A stretch of 48,036 bases of DNA. Origin: JALYOC01 sp036675345. Its GTDB lineage: Bacteria > Myxococcota > Myxococcia > Myxococcales > Myxococcaceae. Below the pieces are notes generated by a model that was not told the DNA's origin, did not search any database, and saw only the letters and a program-made list of their open reading frames with translations. Position numbers and translations under genes: made by a program. The stretch spans positions 1 to 48,036 of the forward strand of contig JAKFFE010000025.1 in assembly GCA_036675345.1 (NCBI GenBank), written 5' to 3'. Positions 34,744 through 43,087 of this stretch are shown here, piece after piece (position 1 is the first letter of the stretch; each line of letters starts with the position of its first letter).

Positions 34744-36129
34744 CTACAGCCGGACCGGCTCCACCCGGTGCTTCTTGCCCTTGATCTTGCCCTCGCGCAG
34801 CCGCTCCAGGGCGGCGCGCGCCACTCCCCGGGACACCGCCACGTAGGCGAAGTGATCGTGGAGTTCGATCTTCCCCACCTCGCTGGCGCTCAGCCCGCCG
34901 GCCTCCCCGGTCAGGGCTCCCAGGATGTCCCCGGGGCGCATCTTGTCCTTGCGCCCGGCGTCGATGAACAAGGTGGCCATCGGCGCCTCCAGGGACGGCG
35001 GCGGCTGCTCGGAGCTGGCGGGCTCCACGGTGGCCCGCTCCAGGGGCTGGCCGGTGAAGCGTTCGATCTCCTCGATCTTCCGCGCCTCCTTGGGCATCGC
35101 CAGCGACAGCGCCATCCCTCCCCTCCCGGCGCGGCCGGTGCGGCCGATCCGGTGGACGTAGATCTCCGGCTGCTGGGGCAGCTCGTAGTTGAACACCGCG
35201 TCCAGGGCCTCCACGTCGATCCCCCGGGCGGCCACGTCGGTGGCCACCAGCACCCGGGTGCTCTGATTGCGGAAGGTGGCCATCACCTTGTCCCGCTCCC
35301 GCTGCTCCAGATCTCCCTGCAGCTCCGCGCAGCTCACCCCACCCGCGCGGAGGGTGCGGTTCAGCTCGGTGACCGACGCCTTGAAATTGCAGAACACCAC
35401 CGCCGAGGCCGGCTGGTACTGCCGCAGCAGCCGCAGCAGCAGCTGTGGCTTCTCCTCCGGCTCGCACAGGTACAGCCGCTGCTGGATGTCCGGGGCGGCC
35501 TGGACCTCGGTGGCGATGGTCACCCGCACCGGGGAACGCTGGAAGTCGCGGCTCAGCGCCTCGATGGTGGGAGGGAACGTCGCCGAGAACAGCACCGTCT
35601 GGGTGTCCGCCGGGGTGGCGTGGAGGATCCGCTGCACGTCCTCGTGGAAGCCCATGTCCAGCATCCGGTCCGCCTCATCCAGCACCACCGTGACCACCGT
35701 GCCCAGGTCCAGCACCCCACGCTCGGCCAGGTCCAGCACCCGTCCGGGGGTCCCCACCGCCAGGTGGGCGCCCTTCTCCAGGGCGCGGATCTGCGGCTGC
35801 ACCGGCTGACCGCCGGCCAACTCCAGCACGTGCAGTCCGGGCAGCCGTCGGGCCAGCCGGCGGACCTCGGTGGCCACCTGGGCGCTCAGCTCGCGGGTGG
35901 GGCACAGCACCAGCGCCTGCAGCTCGCGGTCCTCCAGCCGGACCTTCTGCAGGATGGGCAGGGTGAACGCCGCGGTCTTGCCGCTGCCGGTCTGCGACTG
36001 GCCGATCAGATCCAACCCCTGCAGCAGCACCGGGATGCTCTCCGCCTGGATCGGGGTCAGGAACTCGAACCCCAGTTCCTGGACGACCTGCAGCAAGGCG
36101 GGGGAGAGGTTGAGCGAGGCGAAGTCCAT
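34744..36129 (-). CDS. dbpA: ATP-dependent RNA helicase DbpA
   Basis: A 461-residue DEAD-box helicase whose closest type is DbpA, the helicase that acts on 23S rRNA helix 92 in 50S assembly. Core motifs: FEFLTPIQAESIP, SQTGSGKTAAF, CPTREL, TPGRVLDL, VVLDEADRMLD, FSATFPP, ATDVAARGID and HRIGRTGRAG. The C-terminal 75 residues form the DbpA RNA-binding RRM-like domain (ATLFIDAGRKDKMRPGDILGAL, KIELHDHFAYVAV) ending KKHRVEPVRL, as expected for the rRNA-specific enzyme. ATG at 36129 opens MDFASLNLSPALL with AGGACC upstream. The tRNA-Gly gene and its terminator lie directly upstream on the same strand. Convergent with the CBS gene. Confidence 0.93.
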   Translation of the reverse strand: MDFASLNLSPALLQVVQELGFEFLTPIQAESIPVLLQGLDLIGQSQTGSGKTAAFTLPILQKVRLEDRELQALVLCPTRELSAQVATEVRRLARRLPGLHVLELAGGQPVQPQIRALEKGAHLAVGTPGRVLDLAERGVLDLGTVVTVVLDEADRMLDMGFHEDVQRILHATPADTQTVLFSATFPPTIEALSRDFQRSPVRVTIATEVQAAPDIQQRLYLCEPEEKPQLLLRLLRQYQPASAVVFCNFKASVTELNRTLRAGGVSCAELQGDLEQRERDKVMATFRNQSTRVLVATDVAARGIDVEALDAVFNYELPQQPEIYVHRIGRTGRAGRGGMALSLAMPKEARKIEEIERFTGQPLERATVEPASSEQPPPSLEAPMATLFIDAGRKDKMRPGDILGALTGEAGGLSASEVGKIELHDHFAYVAVSRGVARAALERLREGKIKGKKHRVEPVRL

Positions 36130-36176
36130 GACCGGTCCTGGGAAGGTGCCCGTTCGTTGGTTCCCGGGTCAGCTCA

Positions 36177-36214
36177 AAAGAAAAAGCCCCAGGAATCCCC
36201 GGGGCTTTCGTTTT
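36177..36214 (-). terminator. Rho-independent terminator of tRNA-Gly
   Basis: AAAGCCCC (36183-36190) and GGGGCTTT (36201-36208) form an 8-bp stem. On the minus strand it is followed by TTTTTCTTTT. On the plus strand TTTCGTTTT also follows, so it could work both ways. It separates the tRNA from the dbpA gene. Confidence 0.85.
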
Positions 36215-36216
36215 CT

Positions 36217-36291
36217 TGGAGCGGGAAAAGGGATTTGAACCCTCGACCCTCGCCTTGGCAAGGCGATGCTCTACCGCTGAGCTATTCCCGC
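36217..36291 (-). tRNA. tRNA-Gly (anticodon GCC)
   Basis: Reading the minus strand, the gene starts GCGGGAATAGCTCAGCGGTA and ends TTCCCGC-T-CCA, so the acceptor stem pairs over 7 bp and the CCA end is encoded. The anticodon stem-loop CGCCT-TGCCA-AGGCG presents GCC, reading glycine GGC/GGT. The T-arm carries GGTTCAAATCC and the D-arm AGCTCAGCGGTAGAGC. All arms fold. It has its own upstream promoter and a terminator directly after it, so it is a single-gene unit. Confidence 0.97.
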
Positions 36292-36354
36292 ATATCCGAC
36301 GACGACCTGTTCGCGCTGCGCTCCGGGCCGAAGGACCGTTGCGAAGGCGCGGGG

Positions 36355-36383
36355 GATATACCCACCACGTTTCCGGGCGTCAA
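36355..36383 (-). promoter_or_regulatory. Sigma-70-type promoter of tRNA-Gly
   Basis: On the minus strand TTGACG (36383-36378) is followed by exactly 17 bp and TATATC (36360-36355), an excellent housekeeping promoter in a GC-rich genome. Transcription would start near 36348 and leave a 5' leader of about 57 nt before the mature tRNA end at 36291. Confidence 0.75.
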
Positions 36384-36448
36384 GAACTGACTCGCATCGG
36401 CTCGAAATGGCCCCCCTGCCCGTCCGTCTGCTCTACTCCACGGGCCTG

Positions 36449-38272
36449 ATGAAAAAACTTCAGATCCAGCGGACGATCGACTGCCAGGCAGATCCCTGCA
36501 GCGTCTGGAACTCGCTGACCGACACGGATCGAATCAACCGGGCCATCGGCAACGGCCGGGTCCAGGTGGAACCCCTGGAGGGCAGCGGCGCCGCGCGCCA
36601 CCTGCTGCGCACCCGGTTGACCGGGTTCAACATCGAATACGAAGAGCGCCCGTACGAGTGGGTGTACCTCCAGCAGTTCCAGATCCTGCGCCGGATGCGC
36701 CGCGGGCCGGCCTCCGAGCTGGCGCTCCGCTACACCCTGGCGCCGCTCCCCTCCGGGGGCACCCGGGTGGGGATCACGGTGGAGGTGACCGTCCGCCGGG
36801 GCTTGGGCCTGCTCGCGCCGATCATCGCCTTCAACACCCGCGGCGCGGTGGGACGGATGGAGGGCGAGTTGCGGCGGCTGGACGCCGAGCTGGCCGCGGG
36901 CCTGCGACCCACCCTCCCCGGCCCTCCCCCGCTGGTGAACCTCCCGGCGCTGGAGCGCGCCGCGGCAGCCTTGCTCAAGCAGGATCCCTCCCAGCTGGCA
37001 CCCCGGCTGATCGAGCTGCTGGGCCAGGGTCCCGACGTGGAGGTCTCCCGGCTGCGCCCCTTCGAGCTGGCGGACGCCTGGAAGGTCGACCGCCGGCAGC
37101 TGCTGGCCACCTGTCTGCGGGCGGTGAAGGCCGGCCTCTTGGAGCTGCGGTGGGACATCGTCTGCCCCAGCTGCCGGACTGTCTCCAGCTCCATCCCCTC
37201 CCTGGCAGGGTTGAGCGAGCACGGCGCCTGCCAGCTGTGTGAGATCCAGTTCGGCCTGGACCTGGACCAGGCGGTGGAGGCGACCTTCTCCCCCTCCCCG
37301 TCCATCCGCAGGGTCGACGAGGGCCCCTACTGCATCGGGGGCCCCGCCCGGACCCCGCACGTGATGGCCCAGTCCATCCTCCCCGCCGGCGGCACCGCCA
37401 CCCTGGTGGCCCCGGCCGAGGCGGGCGCCTACCAGCTGTTCATCCGCGGGGGGTTGAGCGCCCAGCTGGAGCTGGTCCCCAGCGCGCCGACCGAGCTCCG
37501 GGTGGACCTGACCCGGGAGGTGCAGCCCGCCCAGCGGCTGGCGGTGGCGCCTGGGGGTTCGGTGATCGTCAGCAACCCCTCGGGCGAGGAGCGCCACGCC
37601 AAGCTGGAGCAGCGGGTGTGGAACTCCCAGGCGGCCACGGCGAGGATCGTCACCGCCCTGCCCGGGTTCCGCCGGGACTTCTCCTCCGACACCCTGCGTC
37701 CGGGGACCTCGCTGCGGGTCTCCCGGATGGGGTTGTTCTTCAGCGACCTGGCGGACTCCACCCAGCTGTACGCCACCTCCGGGGACGCCACCGCCTTCAA
37801 GCTGGTGCAGGACCACTTCGACCTGATCACCCCGATCGTGGAGAAGCACGGCGGAGCGGTGGTGAAGACCATTGGCGACGCGGTGATGGCCGCCTTCGCC
37901 GACGAGCTGGACGGGATCCGCGCCTGCCGCGAGCTGCTGGCCGCGTTTCCGGCCTTCCGGCGGGAGCACACCGAGGGAATGCGGACCCACATCAAGCTGG
38001 GGTTCTTCTCCGGCCCCTGCTTCGTGCTCACCGCCAACGGGGTGCTGGACTACTTCGGCCAGACCGTGAACATCGCCGCCCGCCTCCAGGCCCAGGCCCA
38101 CAGCGGAGAGCTGGTGATCGAAGCCGCCCTGGCGGAGCAGGCGCTGCAGGCGGGAATCCTCACCCCGGACCAGATCACCGAACGCTACCAGGCCACCCTC
38201 AAGGGGGTGGACACCTCGCTGGGCGCGGTCCGGATCATCGTCCGCCCGGAGGCCGCCCGCGGAGCCGCCTGA
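36449..38272 (+). CDS. Class III adenylate/guanylate cyclase with SRPBCC-like domain
   Basis: A 607-residue signalling protein. Residues 1-150 look like an SRPBCC/START-type ligand pocket (VWNSLTDTDRINRAIG, YEWVYLQQFQILRRM). The next 250 residues include two Cys pairs (CPSC and CQLC) that could bind zinc, in a region resembling DUF5939, which I recall N-terminal to bacterial cyclases. The C terminus is a class III cyclase catalytic domain with metal Asp residues in FSDLADSTQLY (near 430) and KTIGDAVMAAF, and the transition-state Asn/Arg in VNIAARLQ. All catalytic residues are present, so activity is likely. cAMP is more probable than cGMP, but not proven. Start ATG 36449 is preferred; ATG 36407 is an alternative and neither has a ribosome site. 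Confidence 0.87.
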   Translation: MKKLQIQRTIDCQADPCSVWNSLTDTDRINRAIGNGRVQVEPLEGSGAARHLLRTRLTGFNIEYEERPYEWVYLQQFQILRRMRRGPASELALRYTLAPLPSGGTRVGITVEVTVRRGLGLLAPIIAFNTRGAVGRMEGELRRLDAELAAGLRPTLPGPPPLVNLPALERAAAALLKQDPSQLAPRLIELLGQGPDVEVSRLRPFELADAWKVDRRQLLATCLRAVKAGLLELRWDIVCPSCRTVSSSIPSLAGLSEHGACQLCEIQFGLDLDQAVEATFSPSPSIRRVDEGPYCIGGPARTPHVMAQSILPAGGTATLVAPAEAGAYQLFIRGGLSAQLELVPSAPTELRVDLTREVQPAQRLAVAPGGSVIVSNPSGEERHAKLEQRVWNSQAATARIVTALPGFRRDFSSDTLRPGTSLRVSRMGLFFSDLADSTQLYATSGDATAFKLVQDHFDLITPIVEKHGGAVVKTIGDAVMAAFADELDGIRACRELLAAFPAFRREHTEGMRTHIKLGFFSGPCFVLTANGVLDYFGQTVNIAARLQAQAHSGELVIEAALAEQALQAGILTPDQITERYQATLKGVDTSLGAVRIIVRPEAARGAA

Positions 38273-38304
38273 CGCGCGCGGGCCCGGGGCCACAAAGGGA
38301 GCCC

Positions 38305-38985
38305 CTATTCGGCGGCGGTGGGTCCGGGAGCGCCGCGGGAGCCGAGGACCTGGAAGAAGGCCCGGAAGTACTGCACCGCGCTCCACACCGAGAAGACGGT
38401 GGAGACCGAGAGCAGCACCTTGCCCACCAGGTTGTAGTCGATCGGGTAGGTCACCCAGATCAGGTCCAGCGGGTGGGTGTAGTGGACGCACAGCGCGATG
38501 ATCGCAGTCAGCTGCAGCGAGGTCTTCCACTTCCCCTCCTGCCCGGCGGCGATCACCAGCCCCTCGGAGGCGGCGATGGCCCGCAGGCCGCTGACGATCA
38601 GCTCCCGGGCGATGAGGATGATCACCAGCGAGGCCCAGATCCGCCCCAGCCGGACCATCATCACCAGCGCCGCCATCACGATCAGCTTGTCGGCCAGCGG
38701 GTCCAGGAACTTCCCCAGCACGGTGATCAGGTTCATCCGCCGGGCCAGCATCCCGTCCACCACGTCGGTGATCGCCGCCACGGTGAACAGCACCGCGGCC
38801 AGCAGCGAGTTCATCGGATCGGCGTCGTAGGTCAGCCAGACGAACAGCGGGATCATCGCGATCCGCGCCATGGTCAGCATGTTGGGGAGATTCCAGATCT
38901 CCTGCAGCAACACGCTGGGACGGCGCGCGGCCTTCTTGCGCTGCCGCTCTTCCTTCTTCAACCGCCTCTTGGTGGCGCGATCCAC
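38305..38985 (-). CDS. pgsA: CDP-diacylglycerol--glycerol-3-phosphate 3-phosphatidyltransferase
   Basis: Makes phosphatidylglycerol phosphate, the committed step to phosphatidylglycerol and cardiolipin. In the 226-residue membrane protein the CDP-alcohol phosphotransferase signature D-x2-DG-x2-AR-x8-G-x3-D-x3-D is complete in the segment TDVVDGMLARR to GKFLDPLADKL. It also has NLPNMLTMARI at the first helix and five to six hydrophobic segments. A basic N-terminal extension (KRRLKKEERQRKKAARR) is longer than in E. coli. The GTG start lies 9 nt after the upstream TPR-AIM24 stop with AGGAAGG between them, so the two genes are co-transcribed. Confidence 0.93.
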   Translation of the reverse strand: MDRATKRRLKKEERQRKKAARRPSVLLQEIWNLPNMLTMARIAMIPLFVWLTYDADPMNSLLAAVLFTVAAITDVVDGMLARRMNLITVLGKFLDPLADKLIVMAALVMMVRLGRIWASLVIILIARELIVSGLRAIAASEGLVIAAGQEGKWKTSLQLTAIIALCVHYTHPLDLIWVTYPIDYNLVGKVLLSVSTVFSVWSAVQYFRAFFQVLGSRGAPGPTAAE

Positions 38986-38994
38986 GGCGCCTTC

Positions 38995-40755
38995 CTAGCG
39001 CATCGGGACTGAAATGAGCGCGAATCCTTCGCCGGACAGCTCCACCGCTGCGCGGCTGGACTTGCCCTTGGCGTCCGGCAGCAGCGGGATCACCTTGGGG
39101 GTGAGGTTCCCGTACCAGCCCACCAGGTTGACCATCGGCACCGTCACCGGCCGCTCCATGGCGATCTCCAGGGAGCGCAGCGGTCCGGAGATCGCCAACA
39201 GCACCCGGCCCTTTCCGCGCAGGTGGACCAGGTCCAGATCGGGCGGGATGTCCGAGGGCACCCGGCCGTTCTCGAAGGACAGCGCCTCCTCGAAGGAGAA
39301 CACCTGCTCCTCCTGGAAGTAGCCGGACTCGTCCGCCAGCTCCAGGGAGACGAACTTCTGATCGCCGGTGTCGACGATCACCATCCCCTGCCCCCTGGCC
39401 CGCACCATCCGCCGGTCGCCTTCACCAAACGGCTTGTCGGTGGCCCGGCCCCGGAAACGCTTGGTCTCCGGCGTGAACTCCACCTTCCCCACCACCGAGA
39501 CCAGCCCGGAGAGCCGGGTCAGCAACTGGTCGGTGACCACCAGCGCCGCCAGCTCCCCGCGGACCAGGAACGGCCCCTGCACCGGGGGGGGAAACAGCTG
39601 CAGGGTGGGCGCCAGCTCGGCGATCGGGAGGGTCAGCGCCCCGTCCACCTCCTCCGCGGCCCGGCCCAGGGGCGCGGCCACCGGAGCCCGCGCCACCGGC
39701 AAGGGCGGAGGCAGCGGCACCTCTTCGGCCATCGAAAACGAGTCCGGCTCTTGCGGCGGCGGGGGCGGTAGCTCCGCCTCGGTCATCGGGAAGGAGTCCA
39801 GCTCCTCCGGCGCCGGGGCCGGAAGCTCCGCCTCGGCAGGCGGCGGGGGCAGCTCCTCGTACTCCTCGACCGCAGTGGCCTCCAGTTCCACCTCCATCGC
39901 CTCCGGGACCGGCTGGGCGGAGGGGGCGGCGCTCATCGACTCTTCGGAGAAGGCGTCCAGATCGGACTCGCTGACCGCGGCGGGGGGCGGTTCGTACTGG
40001 CCCTCCTGGCCGGCCTGCTCGTAGGCCTCGCCGGTGCCCCCGTCCCCTTCGAACTGCGAACCCCAGTCGGTCTGCTGCAGCGCCTGGGCGGCCTGCAGCT
40101 GCTCGGCGGGGGGCTCCTGGAACTGCTGATAGGCCTCGGCCTCCGGGGAGGAGATCGGAGCATGCTCGCCGGTCTCCGCTGCCGGGACCTGCCCGCCGCG
40201 CTCGGCCACCACCTCCGAGCCTTCAATCTCCGCGAAGCCCTGGGTCTGCGCCGGTTGGGGAGGCGGCTGCTGGCGGGGGACCCCGTCCCCCTTGAGGGCG
40301 CGGTCCATCTTCTCCGCCATCGCCTCGCTGCCGGCGAGGATGAAGTGCTCCTTGGCCCGGGCGAACTCGCCGGCCTGGGCCAGCGCCACCCCCAGGTAGT
40401 TCTGCGCCTTCTTGTGCTCCGGGGAGAGATCGGTGGCGGTCTCGAACTCGCGGATCGCCCGGGGCAGCGCGTTGGTCTTCAGATAGACCAGGCCCAGGTT
40501 CACCCGCAGGGTGGGGTCGGCCGGGTTCTCCCGCACCAGCGCCTCGTAGATCTCCGCTGCCCGGTCAAACAGCCCCAGCTTGAAGTAGGTCAGCCCCAGC
40601 AGGTTCTGGCCCTTCTCGTTCTTGGGCTGGAGCTGGTGGGCCTTCTCCAGCAGATCCTTGGCCTCGATCACCTTGCCGGCGGCCAGCAGCTCGCCGCCCC
40701 GGTAGAGCGCCTGAAGGAACTCCTCGTTCTCCGCTGCGGAAGCCTTACGCGCCAT
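38995..40755 (-). CDS. TPR and AIM24 domain fusion protein
   Basis: A 586-residue protein in three parts. Residues about 10-150 are four TPR motifs (AAGKVIEAKDLLEKAHQLQP, LGLFDRAAEIYEALVRENP, LPRAIREFETATDLSPEH, AGEFARAKEHFILAG). Residues 165-370 are a Pro/Glu/Gln-rich disordered linker with repeats such as EAELPPPPPQEPDSFSMAEE. Residues 370-586 resemble the AIM24 (DUF124) jelly-roll family (LVRGELAALVVTDQLL, GRVLLAISGPLRSLEI, YGNLTPKVIPLLPD). AIM24 proteins are of unclear function in bacteria; the yeast relative acts in mitochondrial membrane organisation. No signal peptide. ATG at 40755 lies 12 nt after the lytic transglycosylase stop, so a three-gene run with pgsA is likely. Confidence 0.82.
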   Translation of the reverse strand: MARKASAAENEEFLQALYRGGELLAAGKVIEAKDLLEKAHQLQPKNEKGQNLLGLTYFKLGLFDRAAEIYEALVRENPADPTLRVNLGLVYLKTNALPRAIREFETATDLSPEHKKAQNYLGVALAQAGEFARAKEHFILAGSEAMAEKMDRALKGDGVPRQQPPPQPAQTQGFAEIEGSEVVAERGGQVPAAETGEHAPISSPEAEAYQQFQEPPAEQLQAAQALQQTDWGSQFEGDGGTGEAYEQAGQEGQYEPPPAAVSESDLDAFSEESMSAAPSAQPVPEAMEVELEATAVEEYEELPPPPAEAELPAPAPEELDSFPMTEAELPPPPPQEPDSFSMAEEVPLPPPLPVARAPVAAPLGRAAEEVDGALTLPIAELAPTLQLFPPPVQGPFLVRGELAALVVTDQLLTRLSGLVSVVGKVEFTPETKRFRGRATDKPFGEGDRRMVRARGQGMVIVDTGDQKFVSLELADESGYFQEEQVFSFEEALSFENGRVPSDIPPDLDLVHLRGKGRVLLAISGPLRSLEIAMERPVTVPMVNLVGWYGNLTPKVIPLLPDAKGKSSRAAVELSGEGFALISVPMR

Positions 40756-40767
40756 GGGCCAGCTGGT

Positions 40768-41397
40768 TCACTTGTCGGACTGGGCCGTCTGCTCGGCCTG
40801 GGACTTGTACTGGTAGTAGAGCGCCAGCACCTTGCGGACATACGCCTGGGTCTCCGCGTACGGAGGGATCGCGCCGTTGTACTTCTCCACCGCGGTGGGG
40901 CCGGCGTTGTAGGCGGCGATCATCTTCACCATGTCGCCGTCGTACTGATTGGCCAGCACCCGCAGGTAGCGGACCCCACCTTCGATGTTGTCCTTCGGCT
41001 CGAAGATGTCCTTCACGTACATCTGTTCGGCCGTGGCCGGCATCAGCTGCATCAACCCCGAGGCGCCCTTGTGGGACAGCGCAGTGGGATCGAAGGCGGA
41101 CTCGGCGTGCATGATCGCCCGCACCAGCGCGGAGGGGATCTTGTACCGGGCGGCCGCGTCGTCGATGTGTTCCGCGTAGGAGATGTTGGCGCGGGCCCGG
41201 GGCACCCAGTTGGAGGTGGGGCGGGCGGGGGCCTTGAAGCTGCCCTTCATCTTCTTCGCCTGACGCGAGCCGGTGGGCGGGACGTTGGTGTAGATGATGG
41301 TCCCGTCCTTCTCCACGTACCGGTACACGTCCTGCGCGAACGCGGTCCCCGACCCGAGGGTGGAGACGAGCAGCAGTGTCGGAAGGAAGGACCTCAT
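40768..41397 (-). CDS. Lytic murein transglycosylase with DUF4124-like domain
   Basis: Exported peptidoglycan glycosidase of the soluble lytic transglycosylase fold. MRSFLPTLLLVSTLGSGTAFA is a signal peptide; next comes a short DUF4124-like segment VYRYVEKDGTIIYTNVPP. The SLT domain then has the catalytic Glu in AIMHAESAFDPTALSHKGASGLMQLMP, and AYNAGPTAVEKYNG and YPxxY-like AYVRKVLALYYQYKSQ near the C terminus. Length 209. ATG at 41397 is chosen for the signal peptide; an upstream ATG/GTG adds five residues. It is the first gene of a run with TPR-AIM24 and pgsA, and is divergent from nadB across an inverted-repeat region. Confidence 0.93.
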   Translation of the reverse strand: MRSFLPTLLLVSTLGSGTAFAQDVYRYVEKDGTIIYTNVPPTGSRQAKKMKGSFKAPARPTSNWVPRARANISYAEHIDDAAARYKIPSALVRAIMHAESAFDPTALSHKGASGLMQLMPATAEQMYVKDIFEPKDNIEGGVRYLRVLANQYDGDMVKMIAAYNAGPTAVEKYNGAIPPYAETQAYVRKVLALYYQYKSQAEQTAQSDK

Positions 41398-41424
41398 GCG
41401 GGCTGACCCCAAACTCTAGATCCG

Positions 41425-41484
41425 ATGGGTTTAGTCCTCAAGAAAAGCGCCTTGTTTCCGACGCTTACGGGGACTAAGCCCCAT
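41425..41484. promoter_or_regulatory. Inverted repeat in the divergent promoter region of nadB
   Basis: ATGGGTTTAGTCCTC (41425-41439) is mirrored by GGGGACTAAGCCCCAT (41469-41484) with one indel and a few mismatches. A second nested stem AAGCG (41445-41449) and CGCTT (41462-41466) lies inside. It occupies most of the 91 bp between the transglycosylase and nadB starts and ends 5 nt before the nadB ATG. It could be an operator for a dimeric repressor or a 5' mRNA hairpin. No known NAD regulator site was recognised. Confidence 0.45.
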
Positions 41485-41488
41485 TGAA

Positions 41489-43081
41489 ATGCCGCTCACG
41501 TTCGACTTCCTGGTGCTCGGCGGTGGAGTAGCCGGTCTGTCGTTCGCCCTCAAGGCGGCCGAGCACGGCACGGTCGCGGTCCTGACCAAGCGCGCCCGCC
41601 ACGAGGGCAACACCCACTACGCCCAGGGCGGGATCGCCGCCGTCCTCTCCCCTTCCGACTCGTTCGAGAACCACATCCAGGACACCCTGGTGGCGGGAGC
41701 GGGCCTGTGCAATCCGGCCGCGGTCGAGGTGACCGTGCGCGAAGGCCCGGACCGGGTCCGGGAGCTGGTGGCCCTGGGCGCCGCGTTCAACAAGCGTGAG
41801 GAGGGCGACTTCGACCTGACCCGGGAGGGCGGCCACTCCAAGCGACGGATCGTCCACGCCGGGGACATCACCGGGGCGGAGGTGGAGCGGTCGCTGCTGG
41901 CCGCCTGCGACGAGCAGAAGAACATCACCTTCTTCCCGGACTCGGCGGGGATCGATCTGATCCAGGACCGGGACAGCCCCAGCGGAGAGAAGCGCGGCCG
42001 CTGTCTGGGCGCGTACGTGCTGCTGGCGGACGGGCGGATCGAGGTGATGCTGGGGAAGGTGACCGTGCTGGCCACCGGCGGGGCGGGGAAGGTCTACCTG
42101 TACACCTCCAATCCGGACGTGGCGACCGGGGACGGGGTGGCGATGGCGTACCGGGCCGGAGCCCGCATCGCCAACATGGAGTTCTACCAGTTCCACCCCA
42201 CCTGCCTGTTCCACCCCGAGGCCAAGAGCTTCCTGATCTCCGAGGCGCTGCGCGGCGAGGGCGGCAAGCTGCGCCTCAAGAGCGGGGAGCGCTTCGCGGA
42301 CCGCTACCACCCGCTGGCGGAGCTGGCCCCGCGGGACGTGGTGGCCCGGGCGATCGACGCCGAGCTCAAGCGCACCGGCGAGGACTGCGTGTTCCTGGAC
42401 ATGACGCACCTGAACCGTGCGTTCTTGATGAACCGCTTCCCGAACATCTACGCCACCTGCAAGGCCTTCGGGATCGATCTCACCGTGCAGCCGATCCCGG
42501 TGGTGCCGGCGGCCCACTTCATGTGCGGCGGGGTGCAGACCGATCTGGAGGGCCGGACCAGCATCCCCGGTCTGTACGCGATCGGCGAGGTGGCCAGCAC
42601 CGGGTTGCACGGGGCGAACCGGCTGGCCTCCAACTCGCTGCTGGAGGGGTTGGTGTTCGGTCACCGGGTGGCGAAGGCCTCGGTGGAGGAGCTGAAGACG
42701 GCCCCCGCCCATCGGGACGGGGCCGCGGATTGGGATCCGGGAGGCGCAGTGGCCTCCGACGAGAGCGTGCTGGTCACCCACAACTGGGACGAGATCCGCC
42801 GCTCGATGTGGAACTACGTGGGGATCGTCCGCACCGGCAAGCGCCTGGAGCGCGCGAGGCGCCGGCTGGATCTGCTGCGGGAGGAGATCCGCGACTACTA
42901 CTGGCGGTTCAAGGTCACCCGGGACGTGATCGAGCTGCGCAACATCGCCGATGTGGCCCACCTGATCGTGGAGTGCGCCACCCGCCGCAAGGAGAGTCGA
43001 GGCCTCAACTACAACCTCGATTACCCCTCTCGGGACGACCACAACTGGCTCAAGGATACGGTCGTCCAGCGGGAGATCTGA
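41489..43081 (+). CDS. nadB: L-aspartate oxidase
   Basis: FAD enzyme that oxidises aspartate to iminoaspartate, the first step of de novo NAD synthesis with NadA. In the 530-residue protein the FAD dinucleotide loop is FLVLGGGVAGLSFALKAAE. Succinate-dehydrogenase-like motifs follow: GNTHYAQGGIAAVL, the active-site His region YQFHPTCLFHPEA, EALRGEGGKL, APRDVVARAID, and the C-terminal FAD segment ASTGLHGANRLASNSLLEGLVFGH. Distinguishing it from SdhA/FrdA, the length and the absence of subunit partners fit NadB. nadA and nadC are not in the window. The ATG has no ribosome site; it lies 5 nt after an inverted repeat. Confidence 0.95.
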   Translation: MPLTFDFLVLGGGVAGLSFALKAAEHGTVAVLTKRARHEGNTHYAQGGIAAVLSPSDSFENHIQDTLVAGAGLCNPAAVEVTVREGPDRVRELVALGAAFNKREEGDFDLTREGGHSKRRIVHAGDITGAEVERSLLAACDEQKNITFFPDSAGIDLIQDRDSPSGEKRGRCLGAYVLLADGRIEVMLGKVTVLATGGAGKVYLYTSNPDVATGDGVAMAYRAGARIANMEFYQFHPTCLFHPEAKSFLISEALRGEGGKLRLKSGERFADRYHPLAELAPRDVVARAIDAELKRTGEDCVFLDMTHLNRAFLMNRFPNIYATCKAFGIDLTVQPIPVVPAAHFMCGGVQTDLEGRTSIPGLYAIGEVASTGLHGANRLASNSLLEGLVFGHRVAKASVEELKTAPAHRDGAADWDPGGAVASDESVLVTHNWDEIRRSMWNYVGIVRTGKRLERARRRLDLLREEIRDYYWRFKVTRDVIELRNIADVAHLIVECATRRKESRGLNYNLDYPSRDDHNWLKDTVVQREI

Positions 43082-43087
43082 GAAGCC

